Shown: piece after piece, positions 1 to 9,565 of the stretch
Numbering within the stretch: the stretch's first letter is position 1
Layout of the letters: each line of letters starts with the position of its first letter
Position numbers and translations under genes: made by a program
Notes under the pieces: model-generated
Told to the model about the DNA's origin: nothing
Database searches by the model: none
What the model saw: the letters and a program-made list of their open reading frames with translations, nothing else
Assembly (NCBI GenBank): GCA_009837885.1
Contig: VXSP01000011.1
Location: 62,001-126,000, forward strand
Origin: Holophagales bacterium
GTDB taxonomy: Bacteria > Acidobacteriota > Thermoanaerobaculia > Multivoradales > Multivoraceae
Direction: 5' to 3'
DNA length: 64,000 bases

Positions 1-364
1 CGGACGGCAGTCGCGGCAGCCGGTCCGCCCACTCCACGACCTTGACCCCGTCCCCGGCCAGGAACTCATCGACGCCGATCGCCTCCACCTCCTCCGGCTC
101 CAGGCGGTAGAGGTCGACGTGTACGAGGCGCACCGGTCCCCGGTCGGACCCCGGGGCCCGGTCGTACTCGTGAATCAGGGTGAACGTCGGCGACTGGACC
201 AGAGCCGGGTCCAGGCCGAGGCCCTCGGCGATGCCCTGCGTCAGCACGGTCTTTCCTGAGCCGAGGTCGCCGAACAGGAGCGCCGTCCCGTCCGGCCGGA
301 GCCGCGCCGCCAGTTGAAGACCGAGTTCCCGCGTCTCTTCCGCGCTGGTCGTGCGAACGATCAT
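1..364 (-). CDS. tsaE: TsaE, tRNA threonylcarbamoyladenosine ATPase (partial, C-terminus off the window)
   Basis: This gene encodes the small P-loop ATPase that works with TsaB and TsaD to make the universal t6A37 modification of ANN-decoding tRNAs. About 121 residues are visible before the window edge. A Walker A motif GDLGSGKT lies near residue 35, followed by the family's SPTFTLIHEY segment, a VHVDLYRL strand and the VVEWADRLP motif near the edge, all in TsaE order. The ATG at 362-364 is the first start after the preceding stop. It is the last visible gene of a minus-strand group and follows nnr by 55 nt. TsaE commonly lies next to nnr in bacteria, which supports both calls. Confidence 0.93.
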   Translation of the reverse strand, partial: MIVRTTSAEETRELGLQLAARLRPDGTALLFGDLGSGKTVLTQGIAEGLGLDPALVQSPTFTLIHEYDRAPGSDRGPVRLVHVDLYRLEPEEVEAIGVDEFLAGDGVKVVEWADRLPRLPS

Positions 365-419
365 GGCTCGAGTAACCGAAACGCGGCTCGAACGATGGCG
401 TCCTGCCTCGGGTAGCGAA

Positions 420-1967
420 TCATTCCTCGAGTGACTGGAACGCGGCTCCCAGTTCGTCCACCAGGTCGCAGGCGGCCATCGAGATCTCTCCCCAGCGCTC
501 CGCGGCCAGATCGCCGGACAGCCCGTGAACGTAGACGCCCAGCCGGGCAGCGGCGGGCGGGTCGAGTCCCTGGGCCAGGAGCGCCGCGATCAGACCTGTC
601 AGCACGTCGCCGCTGCCGCCCGACGCCATGCCCGGATTCCCCGTCGGGTTGACCCAGGTGCCCAGCGCCGGGTCCGAGACCAGAGTCTGGCGGCCCTTCA
701 GTACGACGACCGCTCCGCTCTCGCGGGCGGCCTGCCGCGCGTGCTCCCAGCGGCTCTCGACAACCGCCGGGGCGGACACGCCGAGTAGCCGGGCGAGTTC
801 TCCCGGATGAGGCGTAATCACCAGGTCCGAGTCGCGGGCGAGAAGGGCCTTCGCATCGCCGGCGAAGGCGGAGATGCCGTCCGCGTCGAGCACGATCGGC
901 GCCGCGCTCCGGGCGACGACCTGTCGCGCCAGGACTCGGGCATCGTCCGAGAGCCCCAGGCCCGGACCGAGAGCCAGCGCACCGCGCGCAGCACGCTCGA
1001 CGATCGTCTGCAGAAGGGGTTCGACGGCGTCACGCGACCATCCCTTCCCCAGTCTGGGCAGTCCCAGGGTCATCGACTCGATCGAACCGGCGTCGACCAC
1101 CTGAACGAGATGTTCGGGCACGGCCGCCGTCACCAGGCCGGCACCGCCCCTGACCGCCGCGCGCGCGGCCAGCACCACGGCGCCGCTATAGCCGGTCGAT
1201 CCGCCGGCGACGACGACGTGGCCGAAGGTCCCCTTGTGAGCGTCGCGTTGCCGGGTCCGCAGGCAACCGACGAGGTCCTCCCGCCGCGACTGGTAGAGGG
1301 CGTCCGGCCCCGGCGGCGGTTCGGGCAACGGCACGCCGAGGTCGCCGATCCACAGCCGCCCGCCGGCGTCGGCGGCCGGCGCCAGCACGTTCGCGACCTT
1401 GGGGAAACCCAACGCCACGGTCAGATCGGCCGCCACATGCGGACCCGGGGGCATCGCCGCCGACGCGTCGACGCCAGTCGGCACGTCGACCGAGACGAGC
1501 GGCACGTCGCCGCGGCGCCTTCCAAGCCAGTCGACCCAGTTCGCCACCCGTCCCTCGACGGGTCGGTTCAGGCCCGTGCCGAGCAGGGCGTCGACCCAGA
1601 CATCGTAGTCCTCGTTCACTTCGTCGTCCGCGGCCGGCTCCGGCACCGACCGGGGCGAGAGCCCGAGCTGTTCGCACGACACGAACTGCCTGGTCGCGTC
1701 GGCGCTCAGCCGGTCGACCGGACCGGCGACGAAAGCGGTCGCCTCGTAGCCGCGAGTCGCGAGATCGCGGAGCAACGCGAGACCGTCGCCGCCGTTGTTG
1801 CCCCGGCCGCAGGCGATGGCGATCCGGCGGGCGCCCGGATAGCACTCGACGATCGCATCCGCGGTCGCGCGAGCGGCGTTCTCCATCAGGACGATCGCCG
1901 GCACGCTGAGGCTCTCGATCGCCTCGGCCTCGACCGCGCGCATTTCCCCGGACGTGACGACCCTCAC
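420..1967 (-). CDS. nnr: Bifunctional NAD(P)H-hydrate epimerase / ADP-dependent NAD(P)H-hydrate dehydratase
   Basis: This is a 515-residue metabolite-repair enzyme that returns hydrated NADH and NADPH to the normal cofactors. The N-terminal half (about 1-215) is the YjeF-N epimerase, with MENAA near residue 28 and GRGNNGGDGLALL near residue 54. The C-terminal half (about 235-510) is the ribokinase-like dehydratase, with KGTFGHVVVAGGS, VLKGRQT and the nucleotide motif GNPGMASGGSGDVLTG. The length matches the fused family. The start is GTG at 1967 and overlaps the upstream glycosyltransferase stop by 4 nt (GTGA), so translation is probably coupled. An ATG seven codons inside is an alternative start. 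Confidence 0.95.
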   Translation of the reverse strand: MRVVTSGEMRAVEAEAIESLSVPAIVLMENAARATADAIVECYPGARRIAIACGRGNNGGDGLALLRDLATRGYEATAFVAGPVDRLSADATRQFVSCEQLGLSPRSVPEPAADDEVNEDYDVWVDALLGTGLNRPVEGRVANWVDWLGRRRGDVPLVSVDVPTGVDASAAMPPGPHVAADLTVALGFPKVANVLAPAADAGGRLWIGDLGVPLPEPPPGPDALYQSRREDLVGCLRTRQRDAHKGTFGHVVVAGGSTGYSGAVVLAARAAVRGGAGLVTAAVPEHLVQVVDAGSIESMTLGLPRLGKGWSRDAVEPLLQTIVERAARGALALGPGLGLSDDARVLARQVVARSAAPIVLDADGISAFAGDAKALLARDSDLVITPHPGELARLLGVSAPAVVESRWEHARQAARESGAVVVLKGRQTLVSDPALGTWVNPTGNPGMASGGSGDVLTGLIAALLAQGLDPPAAARLGVYVHGLSGDLAAERWGEISMAACDLVDELGAAFQSLEE

Positions 1968-2632
1968 AGGAGGACCTCGGCGGTGCGTGGACAGAGCGAA
2001 CGCAACTCGGCCCGGCGCTCGAGCCGTTCGCGGAAGCGGGCGAGGTCGGCCACCGTGTCGAGATCGTGCTCTTCAGGCAGGAGCGCCGCGCTCAGGCCGA
2101 GCTCGGCAAGGCGGGAGAGAGTCGTCGCGAGCACCGACGGAGCACTCCAGGCGATGCCCTCGAACAAGCGCCGGTGAAGCGCTTCCCGCCGCAGCGCGAT
2201 CAGGTAGTAGCCGCCGTCCGCCGCCGGGCCGAGCACGGCCTCCCGGCCGGCGTCCAGCGCGTCGAAAGCCTCCTCCACCCGCACGGAATCGAGGTCGGGG
2301 TGGTCGCTGCCCACCGCCGCCACATGTTCGGCGCCGTCGGCCGCCCAGCGGAGCCCGTGGTAGAGACGCTCTCCCAGATCCCGCCCCTCCTGACAACGCC
2401 ACGGCACACCGGTCGGCGCCAGTTCCGCGGGAGGCTGAGAGTCCGGGGTCAACGCCCACATGAGGACGAGTTCCCAGGGACCAGCGCTCAGGCGGTGTCC
2501 CAGATCCGCGACAAGCGCGCGCTGAAGCGAAGCGGCGCCGGCCGCCGTGAGTCCTCCCGGCGCCACCAGCCGCGTCTTCACCCGGCCCGGGACCGGCGCC
2601 CTGGCAAAGAGGAGCAGGCGTCGCGTGCTCAC
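1964..2632 (-). CDS. DUF2064 / TIGR04282-type glycosyltransferase
   Basis: This 222-residue cytosolic protein belongs to the nucleotide-diphospho-sugar-transferase-like DUF2064 family. It opens with RRLLLFARAPVPGRVKTRL, the hallmark start of that family, has AAVGSDHPDLD near the middle and ADGGYYLIALR shortly after. No substrate is established for most members. The start chosen is GTG at 2632, directly before the diagnostic N-terminus; a longer frame upstream has no family sequence. It overlaps the gene before it and nnr after it by 4 nt each, so it sits in a tightly coupled string. Family call is firm, function is not. Confidence 0.85.
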   Translation of the reverse strand: MSTRRLLLFARAPVPGRVKTRLVAPGGLTAAGAASLQRALVADLGHRLSAGPWELVLMWALTPDSQPPAELAPTGVPWRCQEGRDLGERLYHGLRWAADGAEHVAAVGSDHPDLDSVRVEEAFDALDAGREAVLGPAADGGYYLIALRREALHRRLFEGIAWSAPSVLATTLSRLAELGLSAALLPEEHDLDTVADLARFRERLERRAELRSLCPRTAEVLL

Positions 2633-2850
2633 CGGTTCCGGAGTCGCCGCAGCGACCACGCGATGGCGATGCCGAGTGCGCCGGCCACGATCGGCAGAAC
2701 CCAGGCCCCACCCTTTCCGGAGAACGCCGCCACGCGAGGGCCGCCCGCTCGCTCGAGGGCGCCTCTCACTTCCGCGACCGCCTCGCGGACATCGTCGCGG
2801 CGGCGCGCCAGCGTCGCCGCCCGGGCCCGTGCCTCCGACTGCCGGCTCAC
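2629..2850 (-). CDS. Small membrane-anchored protein, YqjD/YqjK-like in layout
   Basis: This is a 73-residue protein with a charged, Arg/Ala/Glu-rich helical N-terminal half and one hydrophobic segment near the C-terminus (around AWVLPIVAGALGIAIAW), ending in an Arg-rich tail. It starts with GTG at 2850, overlapping the holin-like gene stop by 4 nt, and its own stop overlaps the glycosyltransferase start. The pairing of a Holin-X type protein with a short one-helix membrane protein resembles the yqjD-yqjE-yqjK stress membrane-protein cluster of enterobacteria; that parallel is an inference from layout and not from clear sequence identity. Confidence 0.6.
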   Translation of the reverse strand: MSRQSEARARAATLARRRDDVREAVAEVRGALERAGGPRVAAFSGKGGAWVLPIVAGALGIAIAWSLRRLRNR

Positions 2851-3320
2851 GACGTTCCCCCAGGTGCGTCGCCCTCGTCGCTTTCGTCCGGCCCCGGCGC
2901 CGTACCGCCGCGGACGGCCTCGTCGTCCAGCACGCCCTGCCAAAACGCAAGGTGGCTGCCGACGCGGCGCCTGACGGTGCCCACCGGCGACTCGAGCCGG
3001 CGCGCCCGCGCCCGAAGCACCCGAATCAGAATGAACGCCAGCACCAGAAGGCCACCGGCCACCGCGAGCGCCGCCGCCCACACCGGCAGTACCCTGGCCA
3101 GACCCGCACCCGCCGCGAACAGCAGAGCGCCGAGGGCCCAGAACACGGCGCCGAAGACGAAAGCGGCGAGCAGAACCAGCCGAAGGAAACGAGCCCAGTT
3201 CCGCGCCAGGTCGAAGCGCAGTTGTTCGACCTCGGCCTCCAGCAGCGCCGCGGCGGACCGGGCCAGCGAACCTCCAAGTCCGCTCAGGTTCGCGAGAGCC
3301 TCGACGATCTTCGTGGTCAT
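2847..3320 (-). CDS. Holin-X / YqjE-like membrane protein
   Basis: This 157-residue protein fits PF07332 (Holin superfamily III, including YqjE). An amphipathic N-terminal region (LSGLGGSLARSAAALLEAEVEQLRFDL, written here in two parts: LSGLGGSLARSAA and ALLEAEVEQLRFDL) precedes two adjacent hydrophobic helices at about 45-70 and 76-103, then an acidic tail. Such proteins are chromosomal membrane proteins rather than phage holins in most genomes, and no lysis gene is nearby. The ATG at 3318-3320 is the start; a 12-bp perfect palindrome (3326-3337) lies just upstream. It begins a string of 4-nt-overlapping genes running to nnr. Confidence 0.75.
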   Translation of the reverse strand: MTTKIVEALANLSGLGGSLARSAAALLEAEVEQLRFDLARNWARFLRLVLLAAFVFGAVFWALGALLFAAGAGLARVLPVWAAALAVAGGLLVLAFILIRVLRARARRLESPVGTVRRRVGSHLAFWQGVLDDEAVRGGTAPGPDESDEGDAPGGTS

Positions 3321-3382
3321 TGGGGCTGAGGCCTCAGGACGGCCGCGACCGGCTTCATCGCCGGGCGGAGTTCAGGCGCGGT

Positions 3383-5155
3383 TCAGACGCCGACACGCAG
3401 TGTCCGCGTAACGAAGGATGTCTCTCCCGCGACCTCGTCCCGCACCGCCACCGTCAGGCGCTGGTCGCCCTCCTTCATGATCAACGGCAGCGTGTACGTG
3501 TAGTAGCTCTCCATGGCGCGGTCCAGATCCGCGGCCGGGATCGTGAGCTCGAACGGCTCCACCTGGGGCGGCGAGATGTCGCCGTTCGAAGCCAGCGCCT
3601 GAACCCAGATTCGGGCGCGCAGCAGGTGCTCGCCCTCGGTCCCCACGGGCACCAGCGTCATCTCGCCGATCGGAACCTGGACGTCGACGTGAACCGTGTA
3701 CAGCCCCCGCTCTTCGCGGCGGATCTCGTCCGCCTTGACCAGCGAGATCTCCAGGTCGTTCTTCTCGTAGCCGAGCTTGAGCGCCGCCAGCGTTCCTTCG
3801 GTCATCTCCGTGTCGACCGACTTGTCCCGGTAGCTCCCCCGGTGCCGGACGAAGCGCTCGCGCCTGAGGCCGAGCCGTTCCTGCGCCTCCTTCGTGAGGT
3901 CGACGTCGATCCTGTATCTCCGGCCCGTACCCGCGTGACCGGGCTGGAAACCGAGCGAGTAGTAGCTGGCGAAGTCGACGGCGATCCGGTTCAGGCCGTC
4001 ACGGAAGTTGTTCGTGTTGACAATGTACTGGCCGCCCGTCTCCTCGGCCATGTACATGACCGATGAGTGCATGTTGTCCCGGGCGACGGAGTCGATGTTC
4101 GACGAAAAGGCCATGCCCTGCATCGAGGCGTCGCGCGAGTTGATGCCCATCGGCCCCGAGGCGTCGACGGTGTAGAAGGAGACCTCGTTCGCGTTGGCCG
4201 TGTCGACGAGGTCGGTGAAGCGCCGGCTCGAGTCGTACTGCAGCGAATCGAGGTAGAAGTTCGAGTCGTACTCGATCGAGTCGACCGAGCGGCCGCGCTG
4301 GTCGAGCGCCTCCCACATGTCCGCTCCGGCCCGCATCGGCAGACCGTCCGAGACATAGAGGAAGGCCTTGCGACCGGGCAGGCCCGCGAGCGAGATGACC
4401 GAGTCCTTGAGCCCGTCGAGCGTGAACTGCATGTCGTTGTAAATCTGCTGCGAGTAGATCCGCACGCGTCCCTGCACGAAGTAGTAGTCCCGATCTTCCT
4501 CGCCGATGTCGCGGATCAGGTCCGCCCGGTCCGAGTCCCACATCGTCCGGCCGCCGGTGTGCTTCTCCAGGTCGTAGAGCGCGTTGGCGATCAACTGGGG
4601 GTCACTCGTGAACTCGCGCTCCACCTTCACCGAACGGTTGTAGGTCAGGAGCATGACGCGGTCGTCGCGGGTCACGTGCTGGCGCAGGAACTCCCGGACG
4701 TAGCGGAAGAAGCGGTTCCGGTTCTGGGGGCGGATGTTCTGGTGGTCGACGTAGACGATCAGGTTCAGGCGCTCGTCCTCGGGCACGATGTAGTTCCGAC
4801 GGGCGAGCCCGGGCCGGTCGATGATGTGAACCTCCGGCTCGCCCGGCACCAGACCGGCGACCGCGCCGACCTTGACCCGTTCGTGGACTTCGTAGAAGTT
4901 CGTGATCGGTACCGGACGCTTCTCCTCCAGCAGGACGAAGTCATCCCTGGTCAGACCCGTCACGGGATTGCCATCCCGGTCACGGACGAAGACCTGGACG
5001 TTGATCACCTTGACGTGGACCGCATCCTCGAAGGTGGCGCGAGGCGACCTGGCCGGCGTCTCCTGGGCGTTCAAGGAAACTGGCGCGATCAGAATCCACC
5101 CGGCGAGCAGGGCCAGGGCGAACACGGGCGATCGGAAGGAGGGGGTACCGGTCAT
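3383..5155 (-). CDS. VWFA-related Acidobacterial domain protein (TIGR03436-like), exported
   Basis: This is a 590-residue secreted protein. A signal peptide (hydrophobic run about 8-30, cleavage near LNAQ-ET) is followed by the family's V-F-V-R-D-x-x-G-x-P-V-x-G-L-x-x-D-D-F strand pattern near residue 50 and by a von Willebrand A-like fold (LIVYVDHQNIRP near 135, GRKAFLYVSDGLPM near 265, AEETGGQY near 375, then YYSLGFQP). The MIDAS metal site looks degenerate. The family is greatly expanded in Acidobacteriota, where its role is unknown, and it is the strongest taxonomic pointer here. The gene precedes the holin-like string by 62 nt. A TATAAT box lies 9 nt before the ATG. Confidence 0.9.
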   Translation of the reverse strand: MTGTPSFRSPVFALALLAGWILIAPVSLNAQETPARSPRATFEDAVHVKVINVQVFVRDRDGNPVTGLTRDDFVLLEEKRPVPITNFYEVHERVKVGAVAGLVPGEPEVHIIDRPGLARRNYIVPEDERLNLIVYVDHQNIRPQNRNRFFRYVREFLRQHVTRDDRVMLLTYNRSVKVEREFTSDPQLIANALYDLEKHTGGRTMWDSDRADLIRDIGEEDRDYYFVQGRVRIYSQQIYNDMQFTLDGLKDSVISLAGLPGRKAFLYVSDGLPMRAGADMWEALDQRGRSVDSIEYDSNFYLDSLQYDSSRRFTDLVDTANANEVSFYTVDASGPMGINSRDASMQGMAFSSNIDSVARDNMHSSVMYMAEETGGQYIVNTNNFRDGLNRIAVDFASYYSLGFQPGHAGTGRRYRIDVDLTKEAQERLGLRRERFVRHRGSYRDKSVDTEMTEGTLAALKLGYEKNDLEISLVKADEIRREERGLYTVHVDVQVPIGEMTLVPVGTEGEHLLRARIWVQALASNGDISPPQVEPFELTIPAADLDRAMESYYTYTLPLIMKEGDQRLTVAVRDEVAGETSFVTRTLRVGV

Positions 5156-5164
5156 GGATGGTCG

Positions 5165-5170
5165 ATTATA
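5165..5170 (-). promoter_or_regulatory. Consensus -10 hexamer (TATAAT) for the VWFA-like gene
   Basis: A perfect TATAAT on the minus strand ends 9 nt before the ATG at 5155. Transcription starting 6-8 nt downstream of the box would leave a leader of only a few bases, so the message would be nearly leaderless. I see no convincing -35 element at normal spacing. Confidence 0.5.
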
Positions 5171-5225
5171 GGGGACCGACCCGGCACAACAGCGACGCCG
5201 GCCGCCGCATTCCGTCCGCCTCGCG

Positions 5226-6047
5226 TCAGCGGCGGCCGCGGCGGCCCGCCATCGGATCGAGCGTGCCCTGGCCGCCGCTCCGCCCCAGAGGGTAGGAACC
5301 CCGCAGCGCGCGCTCGACGAAGGCGACCGCCCGCCGCACGGCTTCCTGCAGCGGCAGATGCCAGCCCAGCCCGGCGGCGACCGCGGCCGAGAGCGTACAG
5401 CCCGTGCCCCGCCGCCAGCGCGTCCGTATCCTCGGGTGGACGAAGGCCTCGAAACGGTTGCCGTCGAACAGGAGATCCGTCACCTCGCCGCCGGATCTGT
5501 CGGTGCCGCCGCCGTGGCCGCCCGTGACCAGAACGCTCGGACCCATCCGCTCGATCCGGCGGGCCGCGTCGCGGGCCTCGTCCAGACCCGTGATCGTCAT
5601 CCCGCTCAGGCGCTCCGCCTCGAACAGATTCGGCGTCACCAGCAGAAGCTGTGGCAGCAGCCGCTCCACGAGCACGGGTACCGCCTCCGCCTCGAGAAGC
5701 GCCGCTCCCGAGGTCGATCGGAGCACCGGGTCGAGTACCGTCGGCGTCGGCGGCAACCGCTCCAGCCAGCTCGCCACCACGTCCACGGTCGCGGCGTCGG
5801 CGAGCATGCCGATCTTGATCGCATCCAGGCCAATCTCCTCGGCCGTCTCCAACTGCTGGCGCACGAGGTCGGGCCCCAGAGGCTCTACCGCGCGCACCTC
5901 GGCCGCCGACTGGGCGGTGACCGCGGTCAGGGCGCAGAGACCGTGAACGCCGTAGGCGGCGAAGGTCCTCAGGTCCGCGGGCGCGCCCGAGCAGCCGCCG
6001 GAGTCCGAACCGGCAATCGTCAGGACGCGCGGCGGCGGTGCAGCCAT
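5226..6047 (-). CDS. thiD: Hydroxymethylpyrimidine / phosphomethylpyrimidine kinase ThiD
   Basis: This 273-residue ribokinase-fold enzyme phosphorylates HMP and HMP-P for thiamine synthesis. It opens with VLTIAGSDSGGCSGAPADL, has AIKIGMLADA near 85, LDPVLRSTSG near 112, VTPNLFEAERLSG near 142 and the anion-hole/catalytic motif GTGCTLSAA near 222, where the Cys is the family's conserved residue. The usual GGAGIQAD of the first loop reads GGCSGAPAD, a mild divergence. The ATG at 6047 lies inside the end of lgt (28-nt overlap), so the two are co-transcribed. No other thiamine gene is nearby. Confidence 0.93.
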   Translation of the reverse strand: MAAPPPRVLTIAGSDSGGCSGAPADLRTFAAYGVHGLCALTAVTAQSAAEVRAVEPLGPDLVRQQLETAEEIGLDAIKIGMLADAATVDVVASWLERLPPTPTVLDPVLRSTSGAALLEAEAVPVLVERLLPQLLLVTPNLFEAERLSGMTITGLDEARDAARRIERMGPSVLVTGGHGGGTDRSGGEVTDLLFDGNRFEAFVHPRIRTRWRRGTGCTLSAAVAAGLGWHLPLQEAVRRAVAFVERALRGSYPLGRSGGQGTLDPMAGRRGRR

Positions 6048-6820
6048 AGCGAGGCAACCAGGAGCAGGATGGCGATTGCGATCAACTGAGCCAGCGTCAG
6101 AACGCCGAAGAACCGATCGTCCTTGGCGCGCAGGAACTCGACCAGGAAGCGCTCCAGCGACAGCAGACCGACGACCGGGAGCGCCACGCCACCCGGCGCC
6201 GTCCCGCGCGCGAGCAACGACCTGCCGAACCAGAAGATCAGCAGCGCGGTTACCGTCTCGTAGATCTGGGTGGGATGCACCGCGACCAGGGCGTCGGCGG
6301 CAACGTCCGGCGGAAACTCGACGCCGAACTCCCGTTCCAGCGCACTGGCCACGGTAGGGATGGGGCCCTCCGGGAAGGTCATGCCCCAGGGGAGGTCGGT
6401 GGGCACGCCGTAGTCGTCGCCGACCAGCAGGCAGCCGATGCGGCCGACGCCATAGCCGAGCGCCAGGGCCGGCGCGGTGGCATCGGCGGATTGCCAGAGC
6501 GGCATCCGCCGCCGCCGGATGACCAGCAGCACCGCCGCCGCACCGACCAGGAAGCCGCCGTACCAGACCAGGCCGGCACGGCTGTAGAGCAGGTGCCAGT
6601 CCCCGTAGAGCAGCGCGTAGTACGCCTTGCCGCCGACGATGCCGCCAACCGCGCCGGCAAGCAGGAGAGCGGCCGCGTCGTCCGCGGCGCGGGAAGCGCT
6701 CGAGCCCACCTGCCGGAGGCCCCAACGCAACTGGAGGCTGGCCGCGAAGAGCGCCGCCACGAGCATCACGCCGAACGGCGAAACGGACAGCGGACCGATG
6801 TGAAACAGCTCCGAGATCAC
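6020..6820 (-). CDS. lgt: Prolipoprotein diacylglyceryl transferase family protein
   Basis: This 266-residue integral membrane enzyme transfers diacylglycerol from phosphatidylglycerol to the lipobox Cys of prolipoproteins. It has about seven hydrophobic helices, an N-terminal IGPLSVSPFGVML, GLVWYGGFLVG in the region of the conserved His-Gly-Gly loop, and the signature GYGVGRIGCLLVGDDYG near residue 150. In E. coli the last motif reads GRIGNFINGE, so the position of the essential Asn carries Cys here, as in a divergent Lgt subgroup. The start is GTG at 6820, supported by a TAGGAT box 6 nt upstream. It overlaps thiD downstream. Confidence 0.85.
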   Translation of the reverse strand: MISELFHIGPLSVSPFGVMLVAALFAASLQLRWGLRQVGSSASRAADDAAALLLAGAVGGIVGGKAYYALLYGDWHLLYSRAGLVWYGGFLVGAAAVLLVIRRRRMPLWQSADATAPALALGYGVGRIGCLLVGDDYGVPTDLPWGMTFPEGPIPTVASALEREFGVEFPPDVAADALVAVHPTQIYETVTALLIFWFGRSLLARGTAPGGVALPVVGLLSLERFLVEFLRAKDDRFFGVLTLAQLIAIAILLLVASLWLHRRRAS

Positions 6821-6826
6821 GGGCCG

Positions 6827-6832
6827 ATCCTA
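6827..6832 (-). promoter_or_regulatory. TANNNT -10 element for lgt (leaderless spacing)
   Basis: TAGGAT on the minus strand ends 6 nt before the GTG start of lgt, the spacing that places the transcription start at or next to the start codon. No Shine-Dalgarno sequence is present between box and start. The opposite strand of the same short gap carries a comparable box for nrnA. Confidence 0.5.
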
Positions 6833-6851
6833 CCGGCGAACCTCGCGGCGC

Positions 6852-6857
6852 TAGCAT
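6852..6857 (+). promoter_or_regulatory. TANNNT -10 element for the NrnA-like gene (leaderless spacing)
   Basis: TAGCAT lies 7 nt before the ATG at 6865. It overlaps an earlier in-frame ATG at 6856, which argues that the later ATG is the true start. No Shine-Dalgarno sequence is visible. Confidence 0.45.
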
Positions 6858-6864
6858 GAACGGG

Positions 6865-7905
6865 ATGCTGAGCGAACTGGCCCGGAGCCGCTTCGCCGCG
6901 TTCCGCGAGTACATCGAGACCACGGATCCGCGGGCGCGCTGGCTCGTCCTGACCCACAACAACCCGGACCCCGATGCCCTCGCCAGCGCGGCCGCCCTGG
7001 CCAAGGTCCTGCGCTCCGGGTTTCGGCGCCGCGCCACTCCGGCTTACGGCGGCATCATCGGCCGGGCCGAGAACCAGGAGATGGTTCGCTCGCTCGATCT
7101 CGACTTTCGCCAGGCGCGCCGACTGAAGCTCGCCAGCTACCGCTACGTGGCGCTGGTCGACTGCCAGCCGGCTACCGGCAACAGCCCGCTGCCGGCGAAG
7201 CGGATGCCCGAGGTCGTCATCGATCACCACCCGGCCCGTCCGAGCACGGCCGCGACGCCCTTCCACGACGTCAGAAGCGACTACGCCGCCGCCGCCACGA
7301 TCGCCGCCGAGTACCTGCTCGCCTCCGGCGTGCCGGCCACCCGCCGCGAAGCCACGGCGATCGTCTACGCGATCCGAAGCGAGACCCTCGACTTCTGCCG
7401 CGGCTCCAGCGACGCGGACCGCGCGATCCACGACCACTTCAACGCCCAGGCCCTGCCGCGGCTTCTCGGCCGAATCCAGAACCCCAGGCTGCCGCTCGAC
7501 TACTTCGAGACCCTGCGCGAAGCGCTGGACAATCTCTACGGCGTGGACACCCTGATCCTGAGCCGGCTCGGCCCGGTGGCTCAACCCGACATCGTTCCCG
7601 AGATTGCCGACCTGCTGCTGCGCCTGGAGGGTTGTACCTGGTCGATGTGCAGCGGTCTCCACGAGGATCGCCTGTACTGCTCGATCCGCACCACGAATCC
7701 CCGCGCCAACGCCTCCGGGATCATGCGCCGGCTGGTCGGGCGCCATGGACGCGGCGGCGGCCACGGCATGATCGCCGGCGGCTGGATTCCCAGGGCCGGG
7801 GGAGGCGAGGACGCGGTGCGCCGCCAGCAGGACCGTCTGGCAGCCAGACTGGCCGGCCTCCTGCGCAAGGACCCGAGCCGAATCGTGCCCGTTACCCGCG
7901 CCTGA
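6865..7905 (+). CDS. DHH-DHHA1 phosphoesterase, NrnA-like
   Basis: This 346-residue cytosolic phosphoesterase resembles bifunctional oligoribonuclease/PAP phosphatase NrnA. It carries LTHNNPDPDALASA near residue 33 (motif I, normally DHPDGDA with the first Asp here Asn), ALVDCQ near 99, the DHH motif VVIDHHPA near 119 and the DHHA1 substrate loop GRGGGHGMIAGG near 297. The Asn in the first motif could alter metal binding. The start at 6865 is preferred over an ATG three codons earlier because a TAGCAT box overlaps the earlier one. It is divergent from lgt and convergent with guaA, with only 12 nt between the stops. Confidence 0.85.
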   Translation: MLSELARSRFAAFREYIETTDPRARWLVLTHNNPDPDALASAAALAKVLRSGFRRRATPAYGGIIGRAENQEMVRSLDLDFRQARRLKLASYRYVALVDCQPATGNSPLPAKRMPEVVIDHHPARPSTAATPFHDVRSDYAAAATIAAEYLLASGVPATRREATAIVYAIRSETLDFCRGSSDADRAIHDHFNAQALPRLLGRIQNPRLPLDYFETLREALDNLYGVDTLILSRLGPVAQPDIVPEIADLLLRLEGCTWSMCSGLHEDRLYCSIRTTNPRANASGIMRRLVGRHGRGGGHGMIAGGWIPRAGGGEDAVRRQQDRLAARLAGLLRKDPSRIVPVTRA

Positions 7906-7917
7906 GCGCGGCCCGCC

Positions 7918-9483
<1,566 letters not shown>

Positions 9484-9565
9484 AGGGCGGAAGTGACGCG
9501 CAGTTCCCGAACTCCGCTCCACGGAGGAGCGACGAACGGGAAGAAGACTGACTGGTTGCTGGCCA

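Noticed and set aside
807..2177. 456-codon open frame on the plus strand
   Set aside because: It is the mirror of nnr and the DUF2064 gene, Arg/His-rich, with no recognisable domain.
2847..3320. Phage holin, hinting at a prophage
   Set aside because: The Holin-X family is mostly chromosomal, and there is no endolysin, integrase or structural phage gene nearby.
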